64,000 bases of DNA from the NCBI GenBank assembly GCA_958450365.1, contig CAUEEP010000913.1, positions 601,001 through 665,000 on the forward strand, in the 5' to 3' direction. Shown here piece after piece: positions 12,596 to 23,824 of this stretch (the first letter of the stretch is position 1; each line of letters starts with the position of its first letter). Source of the DNA: Mesorhabditis belari (Eukaryota > Nematoda > Chromadorea > Rhabditida > Rhabditidae). The position numbers were made by a program, and so were the translations under genes. The notes below the pieces were generated by a model. It searched no databases, had not been told where the DNA came from, and saw only the letters and a program-made list of their open reading frames with translations.

Positions 12596-14549
12596 TTAAA
12601 AGAAATTTCTAAGAAATCTAGAAACTAAATTGACAAAAAATGGAATATGATGTTCAGCTCGACGCAAAACTGCCGCATCAACTAACGAAGAATAGTCAAA
12701 AAGTCGATTCTTCTCCTAAACTGCCATTTTAAAAAGCTTCATCATTAATTTACTTCTAATAATCGAGCTTTCAGAGAATCGTTTTTGGTGACAACAAGCA
12801 CTTGAGCCTCAAGGTCACGATGGGCAGAGCGATAACCTGCTTTCGAAATAACCAATATAAACTAAAAACAATCTTTACCGTAATTACTCGATCCAATCAT
12901 GCATGCCAAAGTATCGCTTTTTTGAAACCATAATCCTTTCGCGTGAAATGTCCATCCATTACGACTCCATTCATGCATTTTGACCTAAATTCAAAAGTTA
13001 ATCTAACAGAAAAGGCTTCTTCACGTCTTTTGATCTTTTGTTAGCTTCGACAGTCTTGAGAAACTCATTGGCTATCCACGAATACATTGATGGGACATAA
13101 CGAGAAGCTCCGCTCGCTCCGTAGAAACCGTTTGCCTGAACATTTATCCGTTTATTTGAAAAATGAGACTAAAATGGTACATATATAAATTCAAAGCACA
13201 AACAAACCTTTGGCGAAGCAATCAAAATATCCAGTTTATAACGTCCTTCATAAAACATTTCGTTTACATAGTCGTCGACACAGTTAAAATATCCTGATGC
13301 CATCGCCACTTCCAAAGATTCATCCTAGAATCATCAATACCAATCAATTAACAAAAACATGAATATTATAAAATTCAAACATTTTGTTTGAAAAGAGACC
13401 GAAGCAAGTCATATTCTTGATTGATGTTGAAAGTTCCCATCTGCAAAAGTGGATAAAGTATTGTGTCGGCGTCTAAATCAAAGCTAGTTGCGTTTAAAAT
13501 TTTTGAATTTACCTCTAATTTTCAAATTGCTTATCTTTTCTTTCAAAGTATCAATACAACGATGAATCCGTTTCTCAACCGAAGCTTTATATCGAGTCTG
13601 ACTTTCTAAAAAGACTATGTGGACATTTTTTTCTTAACAGACAACAAAACCGTTCAACATTTGGCAATCCTCATGCGGGTGAATGTGACCATCTTTTTGT
13701 AGCAGAAATGCTGAGCGGGATATCTAAACTTTGGCTTTGTATTAAATTTAAAGCATTAACATACCTCATGAACAACGTCACAAAAGAAATCAGCCAGCTC
13801 AGGAACGTTTTCAAACAGGAAATAGCGATCCTGTCGATTTGTAAAATAAGAGTCGGACAAGTTGGCTCTATCTTTCTTTTATTACATACCAAATAATAAA
13901 ACGAACCCACTGATCAGGACTGAATTATCGAAAATGTATAGTTTCATATGTTGTAGCCCAAATATTTCGTTGGTTCTTTCCGGCAGAACACTTTTCATGA
14001 TCCCCGAAAGTTCAGGCGTATGATAAAGTGAAATCTGAACAACCAACTATAACCTAGTTTTTAAAAATTTTACCTGCGCTTTATCAGCTATCGGTGCTAA
14101 CAAAGTGGTGCTGCTCTTTTCTTTGGCTGTTCCTCGTGTCCCACGTAAATAATCCAACAAAATGGAGCATTTCAAATCAGGTACTTCTTTCAGTCGCTTA
14201 TCAAGTGTATTTACCTTAAACGAAATTTGTTAACGCAAAATTAATTAACCAACTAAATTCCTCTCTAACTGCCCTTCTCCAAGATAAAGACTGCTCCAAC
14301 ATATTCGTTTTTCCGCCTTCGAAGATTGCTCCTAAACAACACTAGCGTTTGAAAAACAGTGAAAAGACAGAGAGACCTAGTTGTCTCTCATGTAAAGTGC
14401 GAATCTGTTCTGAATATTTCTTCTAAAGACTGCAAATCTATCCTGAATCTAACCAAGAGCGTCTGATAAAAGTCCTTGGGTTCGTGAATGATCCGAATCG
14501 ATTTCTCCTGTACAGGAATTGCGGGTAGATTCAGCTGGAAGAAGTCCAT
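12596..14549 (-). CDS. PGS1: Phosphatidylglycerophosphate synthase, mitochondrial
   Basis: PGS1 makes phosphatidylglycerophosphate from CDP-diacylglycerol and glycerol-3-phosphate, the committed step to cardiolipin in mitochondria. Thirteen exons join in phase to 446 aa. Both phospholipase-D-type HxK motifs are present: HMKLYIFDNSVLISGANLSD and FHAKGLWFQKSDTLACMIGS followed by SNYGYRSAHRDLEAQ. Other matches are CWSSLYLGEGQLE and SILLDYLRGTRGT. The last exon (12596-12715) restores the family's C-terminus, ending SRFLRNFF; reading through the preceding donor would stop early. ATG 14549 follows a TTTCAG acceptor about 35 nt upstream. No obvious long presequence was seen. Confidence 0.94.
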
Positions 14550-14802
14550 TCATTCGAGTAGGAGATGGGAGATTTAATCTGAAATTGAACAAATTAGCTT
14601 CTAGAAGAAGTGACGAATTGGGTAATGAAAAGTTGAATAAAAACAATGGTTAAAGTTCTTGGAAAAATCCTCAAATAATAAGCACGCAAGTTATTCAGCC
14701 AATTAGCCAATGCAATTGGCTATTCAGTTATGACATTGTGTAGTCTCAATTGCCTAAGATTCACCTTGATACAGAAAACTGTTTATTTTTACGCACTTTT
14801 TC

Positions 14803-15704
14803 GGGGTAGGCTACTTTCCGCCATTTTATTTGCGCAACAGGGTCATTTGCGCAAGTACGTTTGCGCAACTTTTTATTTGCGCAACAGGGTCATTTGCGCA
14901 ACTTTTTTTGCGCAACAGGGTCATTTGCGCAACTTTTTTGACGTTTTTAAGGGACGTTTTTTTTAAGGGAGTTTTTGACGTTTTTTTTTGTTGTTTAAAA
15001 TTCTAGTACGGTTTTGTTTATTCTTAAAAACCATTGTTAACTAATTTTCCGCATTTTCCCAAGAATCCGCATCCATCGTATACTGCGGTCAGACTTTACG
15101 AAGAAATGACGCAAATAATCAACCGTTTCAAGCTTTCATCGGCTATCAATCTCACTGTTGGACAAAACTACACACGGAAGAGAACTGTATTGGCTCGACA
15201 AAAGCAACGTTTTTTACTGCTATTTCTAATGGTCGCTTGCCCGGTTGCGATTTTGTGAAACATCTTTCTCAGCTTTTGACTTATATTAAAAAATTTGATT
15301 TTTATTGTTGTCCTAAATTTCATTGCTATTGTTGTCCTAACTTTCATTGTTATCGGTTGCACTTTTTTGTTAAAGCGATAAAATATTTTACTAATGGTTA
15401 TTAGCTCTTAGAAAGGACTAATTTAGATAAATATTGGAAGATTATGCAAAAAAATTGGAAGATTTCATAAAAATAGAAGAAAATAAAAAACAATAAAAAA
15501 AAGCTCAAAAATGAAAATAATGATTAAAAATTCGAGTGCTTAATACAGTGTTAAAGTTGCGCAAATGACCCAGTTGCGCAAATAAAGTTGCGCAAATGAC
15601 CCTTTTTGTGCAAAAAAAAGTTGCGCAAATGACCCTTGTTGCGCAAACGTACTTGCGCAAATGACCCTGTTGCGCAAATAAAATGGTGGAAAGTAGCCTA
15701 CCCC
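14803..15704. mobile_element. Non-autonomous element family A, ~0.9 kb
   Basis: Terminal inverted repeats start GGGGTAGGCTACTTTCCGCC. Subterminal regions repeat the motif TTTGCGCAACAGGGTCA several times at each end in opposite orientation. The flanks are GCACTTTTTC and CACTTTTCTA, an apparent 8-9 bp target duplication differing by one T. No transposase frame was found inside. Other copies: 47124-47359 and 57918-58496. Confidence 0.8.
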
Positions 15705-15964
15705 CACTTTTCTATACACTAGGTAGGCATTGCAAAATTGTGTGGAAAACAGCGTAATAGAGAAACAACGTTATAGCACTATTGTCATTCGAAAACGAGA
15801 GTCAAAAAGGAATTGCTTCGGGGGAATTTTTCAAAAAAGACGAACACAAGCACAAAACTCGCAACACACTTAAGAATAGCTGTGAATTTCTTTTCAAAAA
15901 GGCTCGGATTGTTCTTTCTCATTTTTTGAGCATTTTTCAAACTTTGTATTTTCAGACGAATTCA

Positions 15965-16510
15965 ATGGCATCTCTTCAACACCGACAGCAACAAGAATTC
16001 GAGGAGGACGAGCTCAATAAACTACAGGTTCGCTAGAGCTCTTTTGTTACTTTATCTTTTTTTATGAATTTAAAAACAGAAAGTAAAGGTGCATGTTTCA
16101 AGACGGATAGTGTTGGAAAAACGCTACCTACCTACCTAATGTGTTGCGTTGACTCCCTTGAAAATTGCTAAAAAAATTCAAGGTTTTCAAGAATTTTCCC
16201 TTAGTCAACTGGTGTGGCGTGTGATCGATTGAGACAAGCGTTGAAGAAATGTATAAAAGATAGCCCATGTGTACAACGGGATGCTCGATCGGCCCAGGAT
16301 TGCATAAATGCTCACGATGGTTTTTTTTAAAAGTTTTTTTTTTACTGTTTGGCTTTAGGAACCGTCCCGGACCGATGTTTCTCTCTTTTATCAAATTTCA
16401 GCGATTGTAAAGTGGGTTACATTGCAAAGTTACGAAAAGTCATAATAAATTTGCAGCGATCAATGGTTGATATGCGATCAAGGTTTCGAGGACGAAAAGG
16501 CGACGTTTAG
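15965..16510 (+). CDS. COA5: Cytochrome c oxidase assembly factor 5 (PET191 family)
   Basis: COA5/PET191 is a small intermembrane-space protein needed for complex IV assembly. Four exons (15965-16027, 16205-16319, 16359-16411, 16457-16510) give 94 aa. Cysteines appear as CDRLRQALKKC (CX9C), CVQRDARSAQDC (CX10C) and CFSLLSNFSDC (CX9C), followed by the family's C-terminal RSRFRGRKG. A GTATTTTCAG acceptor ends 9 nt before the ATG, consistent with trans-splicing. The NADAR gene follows after 171 bp, an operon-like spacing. Confidence 0.92.
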
Positions 16511-16681
16511 GAATCATTTCTTTGTTCATATTTAGACGTTCATTTATAAATATTATTGCTTTTTCGATTTTATTTTCATTTTGGGTCAACAGCCTTACAA
16601 TTATCAGTCACACTTGGTATGTGCAGTTTGGTTATTTTGGCGTAAAGCCTTTAGCACATTTTGAACTGCTGCAATTTAGAA
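16511..16681 (+). promoter_or_regulatory. Probable intercistronic region COA5/NADAR gene
   Basis: 171 bp of T-rich sequence separates two same-strand genes and ends in GCAATTTAG, one base before ATG 16682. That fits a trans-splice acceptor of a downstream operon gene. Confidence 0.5.
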
Positions 16682-19095
16682 ATGGGTACATTTCAACGAC
16701 GATCAAAGGAAACCGATGAAATTTTTACGTTGTTTTTCACCGGTGAGTCGTTTATAAAGTTTAAAATTAAATGGGAAAAATTAAAAGTTCAATGTATTGC
16801 AAACGCTATGTTTTAGTTGCGAGCCCGTTTTCGAATTTCCATCCCTGCCGCTTCACTGCGATTCTCGGTAATGATAAACTACACAAATTTTGCTGCGTGG
16901 AGCAATATTATATGTAAGCTTTAATTCTTAACTCAGCTTATTACATTTTTAGGTATCACAAAGCGATGGCTGCCGATAATGAAAGTGCTGCAGAGCAGAT
17001 ATTACGCGAGACTGTACCCCGAAATATAAAGAAAATTGGGAGCGAGCTTGAGAGCCTTGACTATCAAAGGTTTACCTTCTGGGATTCGCCCAAACAACGA
17101 ATTTTTAGATGGAAAGTTATTTCGCCAGGAATAATGCGTCAGGCGTTGTTTCTGAAATATGAGAATAACGAGGAGCTACGAAAACTTCTTTTTCTGACGC
17201 GCGGATCAACATTAGTGGAAGCTTCGCCAACTGATTGCACATGGGGAATAGGTATATTTTGAAAGACTTATACTTATTGTATTACTCTTTTAGGTTTGTC
17301 ATTGGATGACCCCGGTTCGTCAGAAAGAAGTCGTTGGCGAGGAAGAAATCAACTCGGAATGATTATGACGGCTGTAAGAGAAGATCTTTGGTATCGGGAT
17401 GTATATCAGTAAGCGATCAACAACAATTTAAGCAAAAGAAGTTTTAGAAAAGATAGAGAAATCATCGAGAAGACAATACAAGAGCCCGGATACTTTGAAG
17501 CTTACTTTGCAAATATTCAACGATTGCCGTGAGTTTTTGAAACTTTTCATTAATGATTTATAAGTTTTAGGTTTGAAAAGGCGAGGGATAGAAAGAGATT
17601 TAAGGAAGAGCTCAATGTCTCATTACAAGAGTTTGTTTTAATGGGTAAGATATTACTACTTAATTTTAGATCGCCCCAATTGTCGAGTAAACGACCGCGT
17701 TTCTCACCAAAATCTGAAAGACGAGAAAAACGTTCTCGACGAAGAAGTCCTTCGCGAGAAAGGAATGATCGTCGAAGAAGTCCGTCACGAGAAAGGAATG
17801 ATCGTCGAAGAGGAAGATATGACGAGAAGGAAGAAAGGTATGTAACTTTATAATAGAAAAGAAAACGAACCCGTCCTATATATTTATTTAATTTCTTCTA
17901 ATTCTAAAGTTTATTATTGTAACAACCCAATGAAAATTTAGAAGTAAATATGCACGTAGTTCTCGGGATGAAAAGGAGGAGAATGGAAAATCACGCAAAA
18001 GGAAACGGTCTAGGTATGCTATTGCTTTGTATATTGGAGTATGAAATTTTAGGGAACGATCTCCTGGTCGGAGTTCCGACACCAAGGATTCCAATGAAAC
18101 GCAAAGGGACACTTCTTTTAAAGGGTTTGTTGAGTTTTATTTGCTTGATTTTTGTGTTCAATTTTGTTATGTTTAGCGATTCTTCTGGTTCAAGACATGC
18201 TCGCATTAAATTCGATCTTAATGAAGAGCCACCACAACCAGCACCACTTGAAAAGTTTGTTATTATCGTCTATTGTAAAGTACCAAATTTTAGATCAATC
18301 ACAGGGCAAAAGCGGCTACTCAGTTTACTTCAACAAGAAAAGAAAAAGATGCAACTACAAGTTCCCAGTACACTTCAGTATGAATTTCTTTTGTCCGTAA
18401 CTTACCAATTTATGTATAGAGTGGCTGATTTGGAGGTGAAAATGGTGCCAGAAGCAGTACCGATAACACTAGGAATTCTTCCCGATGCAACGCTTGAGAT
18501 TATCAGACATTTTAATCTTCCTTCAACAATCGAGAGAGCACCACCAGCTCCACCGCCCGAGCCATTAGTTGAAATCCATGATGAAGAGGTTACTTTATGG
18601 AGTTGTTTTTTAAACAAAATTTTAGCATGACGTAGAGGAGCCGTTTGAGTTTGTTCCCGAGGCAACTTTTCTTGATATCCCGTTGCCAGAATCACCATTG
18701 CCAAAAGTTCGAAGACCTCAATCTCGTTCTCCTACGCCAGTTTCCGAAGAAAACTCAAGAAAGAAGAGAAAGCGGTATATCTTATAATTAGCTAAGTTTA
18801 TAAGTATGTACTTTCATTTAGTAAAGACGATGATGGCGGAGAAAGAAAGAAGAGCTTGAAACGGCATAAGCACAAGAAACACCGAAAATCGAGGCGACAC
18901 CGGTCGACCTCAAATTCTTCTACAGCCAGGTTTTTAAAATTTTTGAGTCTATTTAGTAGGTATTTTAGTCGGCACATTTCGGCTGCTTCAAGTGGTTCAG
19001 CAAGTTCAACACCTTCGCATTCTCGAAGTAAAGACAAAAAAAGAGATCCGGTTCGAAACATAAGTCACGGAAATAACGCGGTAAAGGACACCTAA
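16682..19095 (+). CDS. NADAR-domain protein with RS-like basic C-terminal region
   Basis: Sixteen exons join in phase to 566 aa. Residues ~20-175 form a NADAR (YbiA-like) domain, a family linked to NAD/ADP-ribose or N-glycosidic chemistry. Expected active-site positions are present: Glu49 in CCVEQYYMYHKA, Trp93 in RWKVISPGIM, and Asp134/Trp137 in EASPTDCTWGIGLS. From about residue 229 the protein changes to repeats such as RRRSPSRERNDRRRSPSRER, then Pro-rich segments (APPAPPPEP) and Lys/His/Arg-rich blocks (KRHKHKKHRKSRRHR), like nuclear RS-domain proteins. Nuclear location and an RNA-linked role are inference. The 39-nt intron at 17070-17108 is also open if read through, so two isoforms are possible. 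Confidence 0.85.
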
Positions 19096-19648
19096 GTTAG
19101 GCTTATTCTAACGTTTTTTTAGATTGCTATAATTATTTCATCCTCCATTATTAAAGCCAAATCGATCGGGTATTTGTTTTTAGTTTTTTACCTTGTAAGC
19201 CTTCTTTTTTTTATTGAAAGTTATTGATATTTTAAGTTTGTGCTATTATTTAAAAGTTGTTAAAATTGTTTATCACCGGTTATTTTTGATCGCAATCCTA
19301 TAAAGAACATTCGAAATATGTTAAACAAATTATGCAAAACAAAAGTCGCAAAGTCCATCGAAAAGCTAAAGCAAAGCATTTTGAGGGTTGGAAAGCTAGT
19401 AATTCTTAAAGTTTATACCTGTAAAGTATGAAAATGTGCCGATAGAGATTAAACTTCATTAGATTCCTGATGGGATGGATTAGTTGCACAATAACACAAA
19501 AAAATCATGGCTTACTAGTTGAGTTGAAATACATACAATACAGAAAAATGGGTAAAATCAATTTTTACTGCCTGGGAAAAAGAAAATAGTATGGTAGCAT
19601 CAAAAGCCAAGTGTAGAGCTAAAAATACCATTATTTTTTAACATTTCA
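19096..19648. other. Spacer between convergent genes
   Basis: The 3' flanks of the NADAR gene and of LPGAT1 meet here. A possible last LPGAT1 exon near 19455-19475 (acceptor CCCATCAG, coding ESNEV and stop) is an alternative to the stop at 19649. Nothing else was seen. Confidence 0.5.
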
Positions 19649-22600
19649 TTAAATTACCTTCCAGTGCAAGTAGCAACTACCAAACCAGAAGATGTATTGA
19701 ATGATGATTTTAGTCCACGAAAAAACCACGCGTTGGCCAGTTTCACCACGGAAGAACTCTCCTGTCTCATAGTATCTACCTAAATAATTTTAAAGTGTTA
19801 AGCCGAGGGACAAAGTTCGCCCATGAAGACGAGCTTTAGTGAAACTCGCCAAACACTTAAGTCTATCATCAGATTTATCTTGAACTACACTCTCCACCAC
19901 CAAATATTTTATTTCAAACTCGCCTAACATATCGTCTTTTTCCTTATATCTGGCGTACATCCAATCACGTAGAGCTTCATCATCTTCAAAAGGAACCTAA
20001 AATTTCAGCTCGCTATTGCAAAAATGGTTTCAGCGACTGATGAAAGCAAGACTATGTTTAATATAAGTGATTCACAACAGGTGCTAACATTTACTTTAAT
20101 GCAAAATCTCACCTCTGCTGCGTCGTAAACTCTGTAATGAACGGCAATATCACATCTTTCTCTTGTTCCCATTGCCATTGTTGCCAACGTGAGAGGAATT
20201 CCATGAGGATATGCAATTGTCACATCAAGCAGATATTTGATTGGAGGACGAGTATCTAAAGGTCAATATTTAAAGTACAATCATATGCTATGCCATCAGC
20301 AATAGCAATTATTTTTGCCCTTTCAGGACAAAGTTTAATCAAGATAAACATTAGAGAAAGGGAGACCTTGAAGGAAATGAGATCATACTCCAAACCACAG
20401 AAAGACAATCTAGATCTATTCATACCTTCGCTTTGTATTTCGAAATAACTTTTTTTCTTATATCTCTTCCAATAAACCTTTCCCTCCCTGATTTTTTTTG
20501 TTATGTACATAAAAACGGCACGGCTGTTCACAGGAAAGAGAGGGCGATCAATATGAAAAAACATACTTGACCGTTTGGAAAAGCTAGCCTAAATTTTTTA
20601 AAGCTCTCCACTCCGAAACTTTCACTTATTATTTTTAGAAAATGTCTAATTTGCTGGGGCTTCAATTTGCACCTCTGAATATTCCACTACAACGACGGCT
20701 ACAAACATTTGCTGTTCTGCATCAGTTTTTCATTACTCTTGGATCAGTGGTGTTGGTGATGGTACTACCCGTTTATTTGGTAATTTTTAAAAGTTCAAAA
20801 TACCTAACCGTTAATTTAAGGTGTTCACCCAATTCTGGTGGTTGATTTTACTTTATGCAACGTGGCTGTGGTACGATTGGCAAAGTCCACGAAAAGGGGC
20901 CTATCCACTGCAATGGTGTCGCGATATGCGAATTCACAAATGGTTTGCCGACTATTTCCCTGTAAAATTACACAAAACGGCCGACCTTGACGACTCAACC
21001 GTTAGTCTATGGAAAAATGAAGAGACTAAACAAAATTGCAGAATTATTTGGTCGGATCTCATCCACATGGGATAATCTCCATGGCAGCTTTTGTGAACTT
21101 CGGCTCAAACGCTACTGGGATCGACAAATTGTTTCCAAACGTATTGTACGCTTACCCAATAATAAAAAAAATCATTTGACTTTTAGCTTTCGACTGTGCA
21201 CACTTGAGGGGCAATTTTGGACACCATTCCGAAGAGAGTATGGTCTGCTGCATGGCTTTATTGGGTGCAGCAAAGAAAGCCTCAATTGGGTTTTAGAAAA
21301 TGAGAAGAAAGGCTTGGTAAGTTCCATTCAAACAAAGCAGGAACTTCAAAGGCAAGATTTTCAGGCAGCAGTTCTAGTGATTGGTGGAGCTGAAGAAGCT
21401 CTAGATGCACATCCTGGCCATCATATCCTAACTTTAAATAATAGGTAAGTGGCTGACTACGCAATTTGATAAACCCTAATAAAAAATTTAGGAAAGGATT
21501 CATAAGACTGGCCATCCAAAGTGGAGCTGCTCTCGTACCTTGCTATTCATTTGGTGAAAATGATATCTACAATCAAGCTGATAATCCCAAGGTTTGAATT
21601 TAAAAAATATTAATTATAAAAGCGTCTCAGGGCTCAATGCTGCGAGAATTTCAAACATGGATGAAAAACAAGTTTGGTTTTTCACCACCATTTTTCCGTG
21701 GTCGAGGGGTTTTCAACTACACCTTTGGATTGTTGCCTTTTAGGTGAAATTCAGTAAATCGCATTTCATAGGTAATTAATTATTTAGAAAGCCTATAAAT
21801 ACTGTGATGGGAAAGTCGATAAAAGTTGAAAAAAATAGCTGCCCAAGCAAAGATGAAGTAGATAAGGTTTGGAGAAAAATAATCTGCAAAAGGAGAGCAA
21901 AACACTTTCAGGTTCATGCTCAATATGTCGAGGCTTTAGTGACTTTGTTTGATACCCACAAAACAAAGTTTGGCTGTGATGAAAACACAAAGCTAGTGAT
22001 CCAGTAAACAAGAAACCAAGCTTTTTGTGAAAAAATGGAAATAAATTATTAACAGCTACCTTTTACATATTTCTTCTCACGAATCGCTCCAACAGTATCC
22101 TTGATCAATTTCAGTTTGCTTGAGGTTCTTGGTCTTTTATCAAAATCTTCTTCCTCTTCATCCCGAGGCCCAACCTTCATCATTGATATATTACATCAAA
22201 AGACAAACATTACTCACTTCTTCAAGGATGGCTTTGATGGCTCCCATTCGTGGTAAGGTTGTGTATTCTGTATGTGGGAAACCATTCTCTCGGCCATATC
22301 TGAACTTTTTAATAATGCACGATTAATCGCAGAATTACTTTTGACTGCTTTCGATCCGTTTGAAATAAAATCCACCTTCTGGAAAGACAATCACCCAGCG
22401 ACGATCACTAAACGAAACATGGCTATTGACACTTGCTATTCTTATGCTAGTTCCAATTTTCAATTTAATTTTTATAAAAACCACTATCAAAAAATAAGAT
22501 TAATAACGCACCGATCCCAGAAAACGTTCTTCAGATGGTCTTTTAATCGCACTAATTCCTTATCACGAGTTGATTTTCCTTGTTGAATGAAGTAATCACC

Positions 22601-23370
22601 TGAAAATGTTCAGTTACATAAAAGCAACGCCTACAAACCGTGATTATTCCCAATGATTCCAAAAGGCGTCCATCGAAACATTTGGTCCATCAACCAGATA
22701 GTCTATTTAAGTAAACAGTATTTAATTTTGGAAATAATAATGATACTTTTCTGCTGGCGACACCTTTACTTTGCAAACATGCCATCAAAGTCGGAACATC
22801 GGCTGTGCTTTGGTGATTGCACATCAGCAAAACTCGTTCGTTAATACATTGAGACAAGTCATCGCCGTATTCATAAACTAAATATAAAGTTTAAACAGTA
22901 TCGATTTTTAGATGCACTTACCATCATATCCAGCCGTGTATCCCCAATAGCCAATGAAGGCTTGAAGCCAGCGATACAGTTTTCCTTCCCAAAACCAGTA
23001 TAATCGCGGCCTAAAATGAATAAAGCTTTCTCAAAAACTAAAATCCAAGCAGAAACATGAAATCAAACCCACCAAACAGTTTTCGCCCACATCACTGGAA
23101 ACATAAAACCGAAATAAGCGATGAAGAAGACCGTCACATTTGATATGCAGTTCAAAGTTCTAAATTTTGGATAAAAACCATCAGCACAAGCTTTACCGGA
23201 TCGGAGTTTTGATTGCCCAGATTATTCGTTGCTTCCAATTCATTTGTGACACCGCTGATCTTAAAGCAAGTTAGGTAAGCACTGAAAACTATCGCATTCT
23301 TTTACCTAGCACCAGGTAGATGACTTATCCGTCGATTTGTCATAAAAGGGGGTGGTCCAGAAGGATCCAT
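19649..23370 (-). CDS. LPGAT1: LPGAT1-like lysophospholipid acyltransferase
   Basis: This family transfers acyl groups from acyl-CoA to lysophospholipids in the ER. Thirteen exons join in phase to 399 aa, starting [21 protein letters not shown] membrane segment ([16 protein letters not shown]) precedes the acyltransferase motif [15 protein letters not shown] (H-x4-D). Further motifs are [25 protein letters not shown] and [14 protein letters not shown]. The C-terminus YYETGEFF followed by an aromatic hydrophobic segment ([14 protein letters not shown]) matches the family's end. The intron 20256-22059 is about 1.8 kb and contains a complete DGAT2-family gene on the opposite strand; phase across it is consistent (VK then [10 protein letters not shown]). 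A TTTATTTCAG acceptor precedes the ATG by two bases. Confidence 0.9.
20642..22007 (+). CDS. DGAT2/MOGAT-family acyltransferase, nested in LPGAT1 intron
   Basis: DGAT2-family enzymes acylate mono- or diacylglycerol in the ER to make triacylglycerol. Nine exons (20642-20779, 20821-21000, 21042-21145, 21187-21316, 21365-21444, 21492-21591, 21631-21743, 21788-21866, 21912-22007) give 339 aa. An N-terminal membrane pair spans about residues 25-65. The catalytic HPHG is in [17 protein letters not shown]. Also present are [58 protein letters not shown] and FDTHKTKFG. Whether the preferred substrate is mono- or diacylglycerol cannot be told from sequence. ATTTTTAG lies 3 bases before ATG, a likely trans-splice site. 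The gene lies wholly within an LPGAT1 intron on the opposite strand. Confidence 0.93.
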
Positions 23371-23824
23371 TGCTGAAATAAAAACATTAGAAAGTTTAAT
23401 AAGTAACACTGGAAAAGAGAAGAAAGAAAAAAACCAAACAAGTCCACAAACGGCCAAAATAGTTATTTAATTGATGTATATAAAGTTTTCACGCTTTAAG
23501 ATATTCAAGTAACGCATTAAATAGTTTGCGTCATCCGTCTCTTTTCACAAGCCTCTTATTTTCATTTCCAGAAGAAAATTTGTTGTCTTGTGTGCTCTAG
23601 TTTCATGCGAAAGCCACGTTTTCCAACTATTGACCCTGAAATTTACGCAACTTTAGTGCGTGCATGACATTTTTTATTTGGCTTCTTGCCAGCGTCCCAT
23701 CGTACCCCTCATAGTTGCGGGAATCCGCTCGCCATTTTTGCTCAAATTCAGCCCTTTTTCTTTTCGTTTTTTTTCCTTTTTCTTAAACTTTTTTGAAAAA
23801 TTCTTAATACAACATATTTTAGAA
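23371..23824. promoter_or_regulatory. Divergent upstream region of LPGAT1 and fibrillarin genes
   Basis: 454 bp lie between two outward-pointing starts. The fibrillarin side ends in T-rich sequence and CATATTTTAG two bases before its ATG (likely trans-splice acceptor). No specific operator was recognised. Confidence 0.5.

Noticed and set aside
16080..16200. Extra COA5 exon starting AAAGTAAAGGTGCATG
   Set aside because: It meets a stop (PT*) and is not needed. Splicing from 16027 to 16205 keeps phase and gives the family protein.
20256..20564. 102-aa minus-strand frame inside the LPGAT1 intron
   Set aside because: It ends exactly at the exon 11 acceptor and covers the DGAT2 upstream region. 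LPGAT1 phase works without it.
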